Shown one piece after another: positions 37,573 to 47,428 of a stretch of 64,000 nt of DNA. The notes beneath the pieces are model-generated. The model searched no databases and was not told the DNA's origin. It was given only the letters and a program-made list of their open reading frames with translations. This DNA comes from CAIKLP01 sp965279595. GTDB lineage: Bacteria; Bacteroidota; Bacteroidia; Sphingobacteriales; Sphingobacteriaceae. A program made the position numbers and the translations under genes. The stretch lies in assembly GCA_965279595.1 (NCBI GenBank), contig OZ257246.1:434001-498000 (forward strand). The letters are read 5' to 3'. Numbering within the stretch: position 1 is the stretch's first letter; the number at the start of each line of letters is the position of its first letter.

Positions 37573-38721
37573 TTAATTTGACAAAATTGTTTCTAATTTA
37601 TTTATTAAATTCTGCATCGACCAATTTGTGATTTTAGTAATTGAATGATTTTTAAAGACTGCAAGTTTTGATTTATCATTTGCAATTAAATCCATTTTTT
37701 CTTGCAACGAAAGTTGATTTCCAGAATTAAAAATGAATCCATTGCCTCCTTCATCAATTAAATCAATTGCTGAACCAACTTTATTACTAGCAATTATTGC
37801 TAAGCCACAATTCATCGCTTCATTAATCCCAAGGCCCCAAGTTTCAGATTCCGAAGGCAAAACAAAGACATCACCTATCCGATAAACACTCGGCATAATA
37901 GACTGATTTTGGAAATCAAGAAATTTCACTTTCCCATTTGCCATTGATTTCAATCTGCCTTCTTCTTCACCATTACCAATAAGTACCAAATTTGTATCCT
38001 TATTTTTCATATTCAAAAATGCACCCATTAGCAAATCCAATCTTTTTATCTTTTCAAATTTGCCGCAATAAATAAAAGTAATATTAGCATTATTTATTCC
38101 TAATTCCTCTTTTAATTGGGATGTGCCTAGCTTAATATGGCTATCATTTTCGCTAAATTTAGATTCGTCAACAGCATGACCAGCAAATAAAATTTGAGAA
38201 TCTTTTAGTCCAAACTTCCTGAAATAGGCTTTATTATTGGTTCCTACAGCAATAGCAAAATCAATATACTTATAAACTCTTCTCAAATATATACTTCGAA
38301 TAAAAGATTTTAAAGCATTTGTTTCGTTTAACAGATGAGAATCTCCTCTGAAATAAATTGGCGTCTTTCCTTTAAAGTACTTTAGCACTTTCAAATGACT
38401 GTGAAAACTCCATCCTAAAATCACAATTTTATCAGGATTAAATTCTTCTATTTTTGAAATGATAGTTGGATTCTTAATTCCATTAAAATGATGAGTTCCT
38501 TTATCATCTGCAGTGTTTAATAAAAATTCACTCAAGTATCCTTCCAATAAAGGCAAATCCCATTCAACAAATTTATTAAATCCTGGATCGAACTTTTTAA
38601 TTGAATCTTCACCCCAAGTATAAAACACTTTCAATTCAATTAAATCACTCTTGCCTAATCCTTGTAGAATAGGAACATAATATTGAATTGGATGAGAAAT
38701 TATAAAAGCAACTCTTTTCAA
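37573..38721 (-). CDS. Glycosyltransferase family 4
   Basis: A 382-residue GT-B enzyme. The N-terminal half (RVAFIISHPIQYYVPILQGL) is of the type seen in many EPS clusters. The C-terminal half has FIYCGKFEKIKRLDLLMGAF and the EX7E motif ETWGLGINEAMNCGLAII followed by GSAIDLI. It abuts the Wzy-like gene with no gap. Confidence 0.92.
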   Translation of the reverse strand: MKRVAFIISHPIQYYVPILQGLGKSDLIELKVFYTWGEDSIKKFDPGFNKFVEWDLPLLEGYLSEFLLNTADDKGTHHFNGIKNPTIISKIEEFNPDKIVILGWSFHSHLKVLKYFKGKTPIYFRGDSHLLNETNALKSFIRSIYLRRVYKYIDFAIAVGTNNKAYFRKFGLKDSQILFAGHAVDESKFSENDSHIKLGTSQLKEELGINNANITFIYCGKFEKIKRLDLLMGAFLNMKNKDTNLVLIGNGEEEGRLKSMANGKVKFLDFQNQSIMPSVYRIGDVFVLPSESETWGLGINEAMNCGLAIIASNKVGSAIDLIDEGGNGFIFNSGNQLSLQEKMDLIANDKSKLAVFKNHSITKITNWSMQNLINKLETILSN

Positions 38722-39609
38722 TTAAAAACTTGAATTAAAAATCTTAATTTTTTCGGCTAACTTAATTCTATCTTTAACAAACTCTATGTCGCGAATGTAA
38801 ATGATATTATCACTTTCATTTATACTAATACTTTTTATCTCCCTTTGAAACGGATTATAAGTATAGGATTTAAAGCCAAATGATTTTAATTTCTCATCAA
38901 TAGCTTCATCAGTATAACCATATTGTTTGCCAGAACTATTCAATTCAATAATAATGGCTTTCAATTCAGGCTTATTTAATAAATCTTCTGCACCTGAAAT
39001 TACTTCTGATTCAAACCCTTCCACATCTATTTTAAGTAAAGTTGGTTTAACTGCAGAAAGCATATTATCAAGTGTTTCTACTTTTACTTTTTCTGAAGAT
39101 TCTAAAATATTTTCCTCTTTCAATACATGATTCATTGAAGTATCATTCCCATTTGAAAAAAATAATTCACCAGATTTAGAAGAAACTCCCATATTAAATG
39201 TTAGCACTCTACCTTGTAAATTATTAATCTCAATATTATTTCTCATCTGCCTGTAGGTTTTACTAACTGGCTCAAAAGCGAATGATTTTGCTCCGATTTG
39301 TGCAGATGCCAATAGCGTATAACTACCAATATTTGCTCCAACGTCTACAAAAATATCTTCAGGTCTAATTAAGTGTAACAAAAAACCCATTTCCTTATAT
39401 TCATGTAAACCACAATAGTAATTACCAGTTGAACCTGTCATTCCTTTAGAAACAATCAATAAAGATTTAGGTGTAAACTTATAAACAATTTCCTTTTTGC
39501 TAACGAGACTTCTCAATTGCCAATAAAAAAATCTATATAAACTTTTAAACTTTGCATTTCCCGAAATTGGATGAGTCAAAATATATCTTAAAACTCTATA
39601 TAAACTCAT
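38722..39609 (-). CDS. FkbM family methyltransferase
   Basis: A 295-residue S-adenosylmethionine-dependent enzyme. Motif I is DVGANIGSYTLLAS, motif II includes FAFEPVSKTYRQMRNNI, and LLKIDVEGFESEVI is the FkbM signature. FkbM enzymes O-methylate hydroxyls, often on sugars. It is one of five such genes in this operon and is directly adjacent to the next GT gene. The target residue is unknown. Confidence 0.92.
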   Translation of the reverse strand: MSLYRVLRYILTHPISGNAKFKSLYRFFYWQLRSLVSKKEIVYKFTPKSLLIVSKGMTGSTGNYYCGLHEYKEMGFLLHLIRPEDIFVDVGANIGSYTLLASAQIGAKSFAFEPVSKTYRQMRNNIEINNLQGRVLTFNMGVSSKSGELFFSNGNDTSMNHVLKEENILESSEKVKVETLDNMLSAVKPTLLKIDVEGFESEVISGAEDLLNKPELKAIIIELNSSGKQYGYTDEAIDEKLKSFGFKSYTYNPFQREIKSISINESDNIIYIRDIEFVKDRIKLAEKIKIFNSSF

Positions 39610-40892
39610 TTCTTAATAGCTAAATTAAATAGTTCAGTTTGCTTCTCGGTTTGATAAGAAGCTGTGTAAAAATTAAATTGTTCCCAATCAATTTTTGTTT
39701 CCTGGTGCGAACCATTTATCGCAGAATAAATATATTCAGTCATTAATTGAATGTTTTCATTTTCATTTTGATCCAACATAATAGCTAGGCCAGCATTTAC
39801 AGATTTCATAAAATTATTGACACTACTACTGGTCTCAAATACAGTGAATAGTGGCTTTCTAAGCCAAACATAATTATAAATTTTAGAAGCAGTATATCCT
39901 ATATTATCAGATCCTGGAACCATTAATATATTGGAGTCATTTAGCAAATTCAAACTTTCGAAATAGGAAATTCTTTGAGTACTTTCAATTACATTCTTCT
40001 CCACATTTAAATCTTTTGCTATTGGCATAAATGTAAAGTTGGCATTTTCATTTGTAGCATAGCTGGTGCCAATAAAATAAAGTTTTAACTTTGCAAACAA
40101 ATCAGGATACTTAATTAATCCGTTTTTAAAGGCCAATAAAATCAACCTACCTGATTTCTCCATATCAGATCCACCTCTACCTACATAAGTCATGTGAAAG
40201 TATCCATCACTTTTGTCAAAAAAAGAATTATTTATTTTACTTTTGTTCGCAACTAAAATATCAATTTCATTTGCAGCAAAAGGTATTACTGCTTTAGGTA
40301 TATTTTTTAAATTACTATATCGATTATTTAACACTTCTAAATAAGTTTTTGAAACAGAAATTAAACCACCTACTTTCTTCATACTAAACTTTTCTAAAAA
40401 CGAATCAATTTGGTAAGACAACCAAAACTTAGGTGGGCGTTTTGATTTTGGCAATTCTAAATAATGATCAGAACGCCAAGGGTCTTGCATGTCAATAACA
40501 TAAGGCACTTGAAACTTATTGTGCCAAAGTCTGCCCAATGCACAAATAGGGAAAGCCGTAGTTGAGAAAAAAATTAAATCATATTTCTCTTTTTGCAATA
40601 ATGCATTTACAAATTTGTAATAATTATACATCGCTCTAAATGCGATATTTCCTAAACCAAATTTTCGTGTTATTTGAGGACTCCATGCTTTTACTTTGTG
40701 TATAATTATATGCCTTGGAATTGTTTCCAATAATAATTTATCCTGAACACCTTCAATAAAATTCTCATCAACCATTACTATTTCTGCTTTCCACCCATTT
40801 GATTCATAGAAAGCTAAGCTTTGCCTCACTCTATGCATATCAGCAGCATTGACCGGTACAAAATGTGGCGAAATAATTAGTACTCTTTTCAA
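39606..40892 (-). CDS. Glycosyltransferase (GT4-like, GT-B fold)
   Basis: 428 residues. The start RVLIISPHFVPVNAADMHRV and VPYVIDMQDPWRS are typical of a GT-B group found in EPS clusters. The usual EX7E is not present; the equivalent segment reads SDNIGYTASKIYNYVWLRKP, as in several GT4-like proteins of Bacteroidota. It overlaps its neighbours by 4 bases on each side. Activity is likely but the donor is unknown. Confidence 0.82.
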   Translation of the reverse strand: MKRVLIISPHFVPVNAADMHRVRQSLAFYESNGWKAEIVMVDENFIEGVQDKLLLETIPRHIIIHKVKAWSPQITRKFGLGNIAFRAMYNYYKFVNALLQKEKYDLIFFSTTAFPICALGRLWHNKFQVPYVIDMQDPWRSDHYLELPKSKRPPKFWLSYQIDSFLEKFSMKKVGGLISVSKTYLEVLNNRYSNLKNIPKAVIPFAANEIDILVANKSKINNSFFDKSDGYFHMTYVGRGGSDMEKSGRLILLAFKNGLIKYPDLFAKLKLYFIGTSYATNENANFTFMPIAKDLNVEKNVIESTQRISYFESLNLLNDSNILMVPGSDNIGYTASKIYNYVWLRKPLFTVFETSSSVNNFMKSVNAGLAIMLDQNENENIQLMTEYIYSAINGSHQETKIDWEQFNFYTASYQTEKQTELFNLAIKK

Positions 40893-42103
40893 TTCAGAAT
40901 TTCGTTAATGGATTTACTCCAATTCTTTGACTCAATCTCCCATGAAAATTTTTCCATTGCTAATTTATTACTTAACAATTTAGCTTGCTCTATTTGATTA
41001 GGGTTATTTAAACAATTCAATAAAATTTTTGTAAGCGCAGATACATCACCATTTGGATATAAACAATTAATGTTTTTAAAATTATCTAAAATAAACCGAT
41101 GCCCTTTATTATCAGTAGCAATACACATTAGTCCACATCTAATATAATCAAGTAACTTATTTGAAATACATAGTTCTTTATTTAGATTATTCGCAGTTTC
41201 CAATGCTAAACCAATGTCATGCTCTCTATTACGATTCTCTAATTCTTCAAAACCAACAAGATCATGGAAGTAAACTGCATCTGCTTGCAATTGATTAGTA
41301 ATTAAAGCCAACAGAGAAGATTTCACTTCTTCATTTACAGCACCACGAATATGTAATTCAAATTTATTTATAGGTAAAATATTAAATGCTAGAAAAATAT
41401 CTTGCAAGCCTCTATTTAATCCAATTGTTTGAGAATACCAATACAGTGATATTTTTCCTTTGCTCATCCTATCTTTATAAATAATATCCTCATTATGATG
41501 AGCTGAAAAAACATTCAAAAGTTGAATAGGGTTAGGAATTCCTTTATACATTTTCTTATACAAATCAATATAGAATGGACTTGCTGAAGTAATCATTGCA
41601 CATGCATTCAGATATTTTTTTTCTAATTCGTAAATACTTTTATTTGGATTCGACTCAAATCTACCATCTTCAACAAAAGGAAAAGCATCCTCAATATCAT
41701 AAACAACTTTTGAATTATATCTTTTGGCAAGCTTAAAAGCAATTGGCAATAAACTTGGGTGATGTACAATATACAAATCAGCTTGAACATCCTTTAAAGT
41801 TTGATTAAACGCGAATGATGTAGATTGCAATAAATCACTATCGAAATTTAAAAGCTTATTGAATGAAAAGATGATTTTGGAAAATGTCACAACAATTGAA
41901 TTAATATTCCAATTTAATATATGAAATTTCCATTTCGAATGATTAGCTATAATTTCATTATCACGTTTCGCAATTTCAGGTATTGAACTCAAAAAAAAGA
42001 TCTCGATACTATATCCACTCAGATATAGGTGTTCAGCCTCTTTTAATAAACGCGGACAAGAAGACAAATGACCTGCAGTAAGTAATAATATTTTCTTACT
42101 CAT
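40889..42103 (-). CDS. Glycosyltransferase (GT-B type, weakly GT4-like)
   Basis: A 404-residue protein with KILLLTAGHLSSCPRLLKEA at the start and YDIEDAFPFVEDG in the middle, a form seen in EPS GT-B proteins. The C-terminal half has ISNKLLDYIRCGLMCIATDN in place of a classical EX7E site. Overlaps with the genes before and after are 8 and 4 bases. The fold is likely; the reaction is not readable. Confidence 0.75.
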   Translation of the reverse strand: MSKKILLLTAGHLSSCPRLLKEAEHLYLSGYSIEIFFLSSIPEIAKRDNEIIANHSKWKFHILNWNINSIVVTFSKIIFSFNKLLNFDSDLLQSTSFAFNQTLKDVQADLYIVHHPSLLPIAFKLAKRYNSKVVYDIEDAFPFVEDGRFESNPNKSIYELEKKYLNACAMITSASPFYIDLYKKMYKGIPNPIQLLNVFSAHHNEDIIYKDRMSKGKISLYWYSQTIGLNRGLQDIFLAFNILPINKFELHIRGAVNEEVKSSLLALITNQLQADAVYFHDLVGFEELENRNREHDIGLALETANNLNKELCISNKLLDYIRCGLMCIATDNKGHRFILDNFKNINCLYPNGDVSALTKILLNCLNNPNQIEQAKLLSNKLAMEKFSWEIESKNWSKSINEILN

Positions 42104-43334
42104 TTATCAATTTAGAATTTTGATAGTTCTCTTCCACTTTATCCACTAATGATTTGCTAAAATTTTCCCAAGTATTTTTAGCGGCTGATTTTCTTGCTAC
42201 AATTCTCATTTGCTTTAATTCAATTGGATTACTGATCATCCATAAAATATATTCCGATAACTTCACTTCACTTCCAATAGGTATAACAAAACCAGAAATT
42301 CCATTTTCAATGATATCAGGAGCAGCAGAATTTTCAGTACCAATTACTGCCAAACCATTAGCCATTGCCTCAGACATTACCATTCCATATCCATCTGAAT
42401 AAGTATTTAAAATTAAAACATCAGCGTTATTGAGTTCTTTCAAATAATTATCTCTTTCCATTCTATCCCTTTTTATTACATTATTTGGCAACCCTTCCCA
42501 CTCCTTTGAATCTAAAGTATCATCACCAATACAAATCAACTGGTGATTCTTTAAATCGTTTCTATGTTTTTTCCAAACTCTTAAAACATGATGAACACCT
42601 TTTAAATAGGAAAGATTACCAGAAACAATAAATTTCAATGAATCCTTCTCTTCAATACTATTTTCGCTAATTGGAGGGAAGCCTAAAGGTATAACTGCAA
42701 TTTTGGATTCCTGAACTCCGGCATTTAACAAAGTTCTTTTTACATAAGTTGAATTACAAACAACAACATCTGCCAATTCTAATTCTTGATCTCTTCTTAA
42801 ATTTCTTTTTCTTGATAAGGCTGAATTGAACAAAGCGGAAAAATTATTCTTAAAAAATACTTCTTTTTCAAAAAGCTTCTGAACAATTTCATCAGTGAAA
42901 TATTTATGATGAACACTTGGTTGCTCATACACTTTAAATATATTTAATTGAGTGGCTCGTTGAAAACTGAATAAACTAGCATGCTCATATCCATGCAATA
43001 CTTGTGTAGAACTATTTAATTGTGAAGCTACCCATTTATCAAATTTATGCTCTGCCCATTCCCATACAGCATCAGTTGTATTTGGATTAGTCAGTTTTGA
43101 AGAACCCAGTCTAAGCAATTCACCAAAATATAACGACTTAATTTTCTGTTGAGGGATCTGATCAAACTGTCGAGATTTTAATTTAGGAAATGCTTTGGTT
43201 AAAATATTTCCAAAAAAATTGTTTCGTATAAAAAATGAAGTATAAAAATTTATAAGCTCAGCATGCTTATTATATGCAATTAAAGATTGCTTTACATGTG
43301 TGCCTAATCCAGGATTAAATACTGATACTTTCAT
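42096..43334 (-). CDS. Glycosyltransferase family 4
   Basis: 412 residues with a GT4 C-terminal domain: FIVSGNLSYLKGVHHVLRVW and NTYSDGYGMVMSEAMANGLAVI. The first Glu of EX7E is Asp here (DGYGMVMSE). The N-terminal half is long and poorly conserved. It follows the FkbM gene at 43365 with 30 bases between, the widest gap within this part of the cluster. Confidence 0.88.
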   Translation of the reverse strand: MKVSVFNPGLGTHVKQSLIAYNKHAELINFYTSFFIRNNFFGNILTKAFPKLKSRQFDQIPQQKIKSLYFGELLRLGSSKLTNPNTTDAVWEWAEHKFDKWVASQLNSSTQVLHGYEHASLFSFQRATQLNIFKVYEQPSVHHKYFTDEIVQKLFEKEVFFKNNFSALFNSALSRKRNLRRDQELELADVVVCNSTYVKRTLLNAGVQESKIAVIPLGFPPISENSIEEKDSLKFIVSGNLSYLKGVHHVLRVWKKHRNDLKNHQLICIGDDTLDSKEWEGLPNNVIKRDRMERDNYLKELNNADVLILNTYSDGYGMVMSEAMANGLAVIGTENSAAPDIIENGISGFVIPIGSEVKLSEYILWMISNPIELKQMRIVARKSAAKNTWENFSKSLVDKVEENYQNSKLINE

Positions 43335-43364
43335 TATAAAGAATTTATCAAAATCAACCTTAAA

Positions 43365-44252
43365 CTAATTTCCATCTATACGACTTTGAACATATCCCAT
43401 ATCATTTATGAAATAGTAATTATTATTCTCTTCTTCCAATAAATTAATAGTATGTATATCTATTTTGACAAAATACTCTTCCAATCTATACAATTCATAC
43501 TGGTAATTTGACATCATGTCAACCACATCATCAATTTTCAAATTGAATTTATTAATGTGATTATTTAATTCAAGTTGTATTATTTTAATGGATTTATTTT
43601 GCAGCAATTCACTGGCTCCCTTTAAAACAAACCATTCTGCGCCTTCAACATCAATTTTTAAAAAGTTAATGGTTGCTAAATTATTTTGCTTACAAAAATC
43701 GTCTAAGGTTTGTGTTTTTACTGTGGTAAATTGTTGTGCAGATTTTTCTGATTCATAAAATAAACTACTCTGTTCATCCAATCCAGAAAAGAATTTCGCT
43801 TCACCGTTTTTGTCACTTATCGCAATATCATGAATACTTAAAGAGCTAATATGATTTAATGAGAACCCATACTTAAATCGCTCTAGATTTTTTCTATCTG
43901 GCTCAAATGAAAAAATTCTTCCTTTATCATTTATGCATTTACTGAACCAAAAGCTATATACACCTATATTTGCGCCTATATCTACAATTACATCCTCTTC
44001 TCTAGAAATTTTCTGAATTAGATTAAACTCTACCCAATCCATAATATAATTCTTATATAACCAATATGATTGATGTGAATCAACCCAAAATTTGAATTTG
44101 ATTCCCCACACTTTAGCTTCAAAATTTATGTTTAATTTTTTACAAAAATTCCAATAAAAAAATCTTAAAATAGCTGAAACTTTATGCTGTTGGTTATAGG
44201 GACTTTCAAACAATAATCTATATTGATATAATAATTTTCGAAAAAAACTCAT
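43365..44252 (-). CDS. FkbM family methyltransferase
   Basis: 295 residues. VDIGANIGVYSFWFS (SAM-binding), SFEPDRKNLERFKYGF and FLKIDVEGAEWFVLKGA give the FkbM signature in order. It starts inside the end of the upstream GT4 gene (4-base overlap). Differences from the other FkbM proteins in the cluster are large, so each probably modifies a different position. Confidence 0.92.
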   Translation of the reverse strand: MSFFRKLLYQYRLLFESPYNQQHKVSAILRFFYWNFCKKLNINFEAKVWGIKFKFWVDSHQSYWLYKNYIMDWVEFNLIQKISREEDVIVDIGANIGVYSFWFSKCINDKGRIFSFEPDRKNLERFKYGFSLNHISSLSIHDIAISDKNGEAKFFSGLDEQSSLFYESEKSAQQFTTVKTQTLDDFCKQNNLATINFLKIDVEGAEWFVLKGASELLQNKSIKIIQLELNNHINKFNLKIDDVVDMMSNYQYELYRLEEYFVKIDIHTINLLEEENNNYYFINDMGYVQSRIDGN

Positions 44253-45256
44253 ACTAATTTCTTATAAAGATTTATATAATTATTACTGATAACTTCTTGA
44301 CTAAATCTATTTTCAGCATCTTTTCTTACAGCAAGTCGAGAAATTGCATGTATACTTTTAACTGCCGATATCATTGATTCTACATTATCACAAACAAATC
44401 CTGTGACTCCATGATTAACTACTTCGGGAACAGATCCTCTATTTAAACCAATAACTGGAGTGCCACATGCCATTGCTTCAGCCATAACAATTCCAAATGG
44501 TTCATTCCATAAAATGGGCATTAAAAAAGCTTTAGCTGATTGAAGCAACTCATTTTTTTGTATGTCATTAACCATCCCAATATATTCAATTTGATTACTC
44601 AAATATGGTTTCACTTGTTCTTCAAAATATTGATTCTCAGCTTCAGGAATATTTCCAGCTATAATTAATTTATTACCTGTTTCTATTGCAACCTTTATTG
44701 CTAAATGTGTACCCTTTATTTCTTCTATTCGGCCTAAAAAAACCAATGGTGCATCATCATTTAATTTATTATTAAAGTTGAATTTAGCCATTGAAACACC
44801 ATTATATACAGTAGATGCAGGAGCTACTGTTGCAATTTGATTGCTTATATAATTACTGCAACCTGTAAAATGCAAACTTCCTTTTCTAGCTATCCACATT
44901 GCTTTTTTTATTTGACTAAGCGTAGGTTCTCTTTGATAAGACATAAGCTTAGGCACATTCAAAGGCAGGAGTGGCAATAAATAAATGAGTCGACTGAAAC
45001 TATGAATGATGTCAAATTTATATTTGAAATAGCTTTTTGTTATTAAGGAAGAATTTGAAAGTAGATTAGAATCAACAGTTGTGTATGGAATAAATCGACA
45101 TAATTTATTAGGTGATGAATCAGGATGTGCAATTAAAGTTACTTCATAACCTAATTTGCAATATTCATCAATTAACATATCAATGATTCTCTCAATACCT
45201 CCATAATGTAAAGGTGGAACTGGAATAAATGGATCAGCTGTTATTGCTATTTTCAT
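44249..45256 (-). CDS. Glycosyltransferase family 4
   Basis: 335 residues, close to the minimal GT4 size. IAITADPFIPVPPLHYGGIE at the start, VFLGRIEEIKGTHLAIKVA in the nucleotide-binding half, and EPFGIVMAEAMACGTPVIG with a full EX7E motif. It overlaps the preceding GT4 gene by 23 bases, the longest overlap in the cluster. Confidence 0.93.
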   Translation of the reverse strand: MKIAITADPFIPVPPLHYGGIERIIDMLIDEYCKLGYEVTLIAHPDSSPNKLCRFIPYTTVDSNLLSNSSLITKSYFKYKFDIIHSFSRLIYLLPLLPLNVPKLMSYQREPTLSQIKKAMWIARKGSLHFTGCSNYISNQIATVAPASTVYNGVSMAKFNFNNKLNDDAPLVFLGRIEEIKGTHLAIKVAIETGNKLIIAGNIPEAENQYFEEQVKPYLSNQIEYIGMVNDIQKNELLQSAKAFLMPILWNEPFGIVMAEAMACGTPVIGLNRGSVPEVVNHGVTGFVCDNVESMISAVKSIHAISRLAVRKDAENRFSQEVISNNYINLYKKLV

Positions 45257-46502
45257 ATTTAGAATATAATCTGATCATATCTTCAAATAAATTGTGCGTC
45301 AACCGTGCGGTGGATATATTTTGAGAGTAGCTTCTAATTACCTCTCTTTTTTCTGGCAGTTTTTTGATTAACAAATTCAATTCTTCTACTTCATCCAATA
45401 ACCAACCATCCACTTCATTTCTAATTAATTCAGAAGCCCCTCCTCTATTGAATGAAACAACAGGAACTTTTCTAGCCATTGCTTCATAAATCACATAAGG
45501 TCCACTTTCTAAACAAACAGTAGGCACTACTAATAAATCAATTTCGTCTAAAAAAATATTAATTTCTGAAGCATCCAAATTTTCAACCCAATTAGCATTC
45601 AAACTAATTGCTTGTGATTTCATTTCATCAAAATATTTGTCTTCACCTATGCCCTTTACAGCTGCGATATTTAATTGAAACTTATTTGATTCAGCTTTCT
45701 GAATTGCACTGAGTAATAAATGTAATCCCTTTATTTCAACAACTCTCCCAATAAAACCAATTTTTACTTTCTCAGATTCTTTAAAAGCTTTTTTTTCTAT
45801 TTGGCTATTTTCAAATACAGCCTGCCTACAAATTGAAACATTACTTGAATTAAATCCATTCAATAATAAAATTTCTTTCTGCCAATTACTTACCACCACC
45901 AATTCATCAATATCATTTTTGAATTGATCCAAAACATCAATTTTGTTATCATACACAGAAAGTGCAGAATTCAATTGATGGGTAAAATCTAATTTAGAAA
46001 ACTGGGTAATTATACTTTTCAAAAAAGGGTTTTTATAGCCCTTACTATCTAAAAAACAATTCATGCAACGCAGTCTTTCTATATACCCATCGCAAACTTC
46101 TTTTCCTTCTAAAAGTAAATCTCCTCTAATACAGGTGAATGTTGAAAGGTGAGAAGTGAAAAATATTGCTACTCCTAAATTCTTAATAGCACTTAAGTGA
46201 TAAATGCTTAATGAAGGTGTTATGGTATGTAGATGAAAAACTTCTGGTTTGAATTGATTTACAATACTTAATAATGAATTTAAATTTTGAGGTTGTTCAG
46301 ATTCAAATGCTATCTCCTTTTCAAATGGAATATAGTATATAGTTAACCCTTCATAAATTAATTCAGATTCAGTATTTGAAAGACTTAAAATTGAACATTC
46401 ATGCCCATTTGCAATTAGCTCTTTTGCTAACTGATAAACATACATCTCAGTTCCGCCTTTACTAACAGGAAAAAAATATTCCGAAGCTAATAATATTTTC
46501 AA
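45234..46502 (-). CDS. Glycosyltransferase family 4
   Basis: 422 residues. ILLASEYFFPVSKGGTEMYV and HLHTITPSLSIYHLS form the N-terminal domain; IGFIGRVVEIKGLHLLLSAI and ESGPYVIYEAMARKVPVVSF (EX7E) the C-terminal one. About 60 extra residues between them include a Cys-rich segment (FTCIRGDLLLEGKEVCDGYI, then LRCMNCFLDSKG), also present in some GT4 proteins of this type and possibly metal-binding. Confidence 0.91.
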   Translation of the reverse strand: MKILLASEYFFPVSKGGTEMYVYQLAKELIANGHECSILSLSNTESELIYEGLTIYYIPFEKEIAFESEQPQNLNSLLSIVNQFKPEVFHLHTITPSLSIYHLSAIKNLGVAIFFTSHLSTFTCIRGDLLLEGKEVCDGYIERLRCMNCFLDSKGYKNPFLKSIITQFSKLDFTHQLNSALSVYDNKIDVLDQFKNDIDELVVVSNWQKEILLLNGFNSSNVSICRQAVFENSQIEKKAFKESEKVKIGFIGRVVEIKGLHLLLSAIQKAESNKFQLNIAAVKGIGEDKYFDEMKSQAISLNANWVENLDASEINIFLDEIDLLVVPTVCLESGPYVIYEAMARKVPVVSFNRGGASELIRNEVDGWLLDEVEELNLLIKKLPEKREVIRSYSQNISTARLTHNLFEDMIRLYSKYENSNNS

Positions 46503-47428
46503 CTTAATCTTCTCTTAAGGTATGCAATCTTCTCAGCGTTTCGATAGCCAAATAATCTACTAAGCAAATTCATGGATTTTGATTTTTCGGGAATATAATT
46601 TGGCTGTATGATTAACAGTAAATTTAAGGCTTCCATAAATTTCGAATAATTCAATTTTGAAAATGAATTGATGCAAAACCGTAATGAATCAATTATTGCA
46701 CTTTTCCTTTCAATATCAAAATCATCTTTCCACTTTTCATAAATCTCTTTAGTATTTAAAAAACAATCTGAAATAAATTGTTCTGTATTTTGTGTTGACA
46801 GGGATCCTGATTGATGAACTCTATATTCTGCAACTATTCCAGGTGTATAAATAAAATTAGCATTTGTTAAAGCTGCATCTAAAAAATATCTTGCATCTTG
46901 TATAATTGGGAGATTTACATTCCATGTTCCTATTAAATTGCAAACTTGTCTGGAATATAATATAGCTGCGGGTGGACACCAAAAATCCCTATATATGCTA
47001 ATTTCTTTTCTACCAACTATTGAACGAACTATATTCTCGATAATAATTTTCTTTCCTTTCTCCCATTCAAATTTTAACCAATCACCATAAGCTACATGTG
47101 CTTGCGCATTTTCTAATGCTGCAATTTGCATTTTAATTTTCCCCTCAACCAACAAATCATCACTATCTAAATATTGAATGTATTTTCCTTTCGAAATTTC
47201 AAAGCCTAAATTACGTGCATGACTAACTCCTTTGTTTGTGGTTGAGATTATTTTACATCGGCTTTCAAACTTCTTAATTATATTCAAAGAATTATCTGTT
47301 GAGCCATCATTAATTAAAATTATTTCAATTTCATTATTATCAATATTTTGATTCAACACTGATTGAATTGTAGCCTCAATCGTACTTTCAGCATTATAAA
47401 CAGGAATAATAACAGAAACTAATATCAT
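46499..47428 (-). CDS. Glycosyltransferase family 2
   Basis: 309 residues. VSVIIPVYNAESTIEATIQS, ILINDGSTDNSLNII and KYIQYLDSDDLLVEGK give the GT2 fold with its metal-binding Asp residues. FWCPPAAILYSRQVCN is the usual acceptor-side segment. It overlaps the downstream GT4 by 4 bases and the upstream GT2 by one. Confidence 0.92.
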   Translation of the reverse strand: MILVSVIIPVYNAESTIEATIQSVLNQNIDNNEIEIILINDGSTDNSLNIIKKFESRCKIISTTNKGVSHARNLGFEISKGKYIQYLDSDDLLVEGKIKMQIAALENAQAHVAYGDWLKFEWEKGKKIIIENIVRSIVGRKEISIYRDFWCPPAAILYSRQVCNLIGTWNVNLPIIQDARYFLDAALTNANFIYTPGIVAEYRVHQSGSLSTQNTEQFISDCFLNTKEIYEKWKDDFDIERKSAIIDSLRFCINSFSKLNYSKFMEALNLLLIIQPNYIPEKSKSMNLLSRLFGYRNAEKIAYLKRRLS

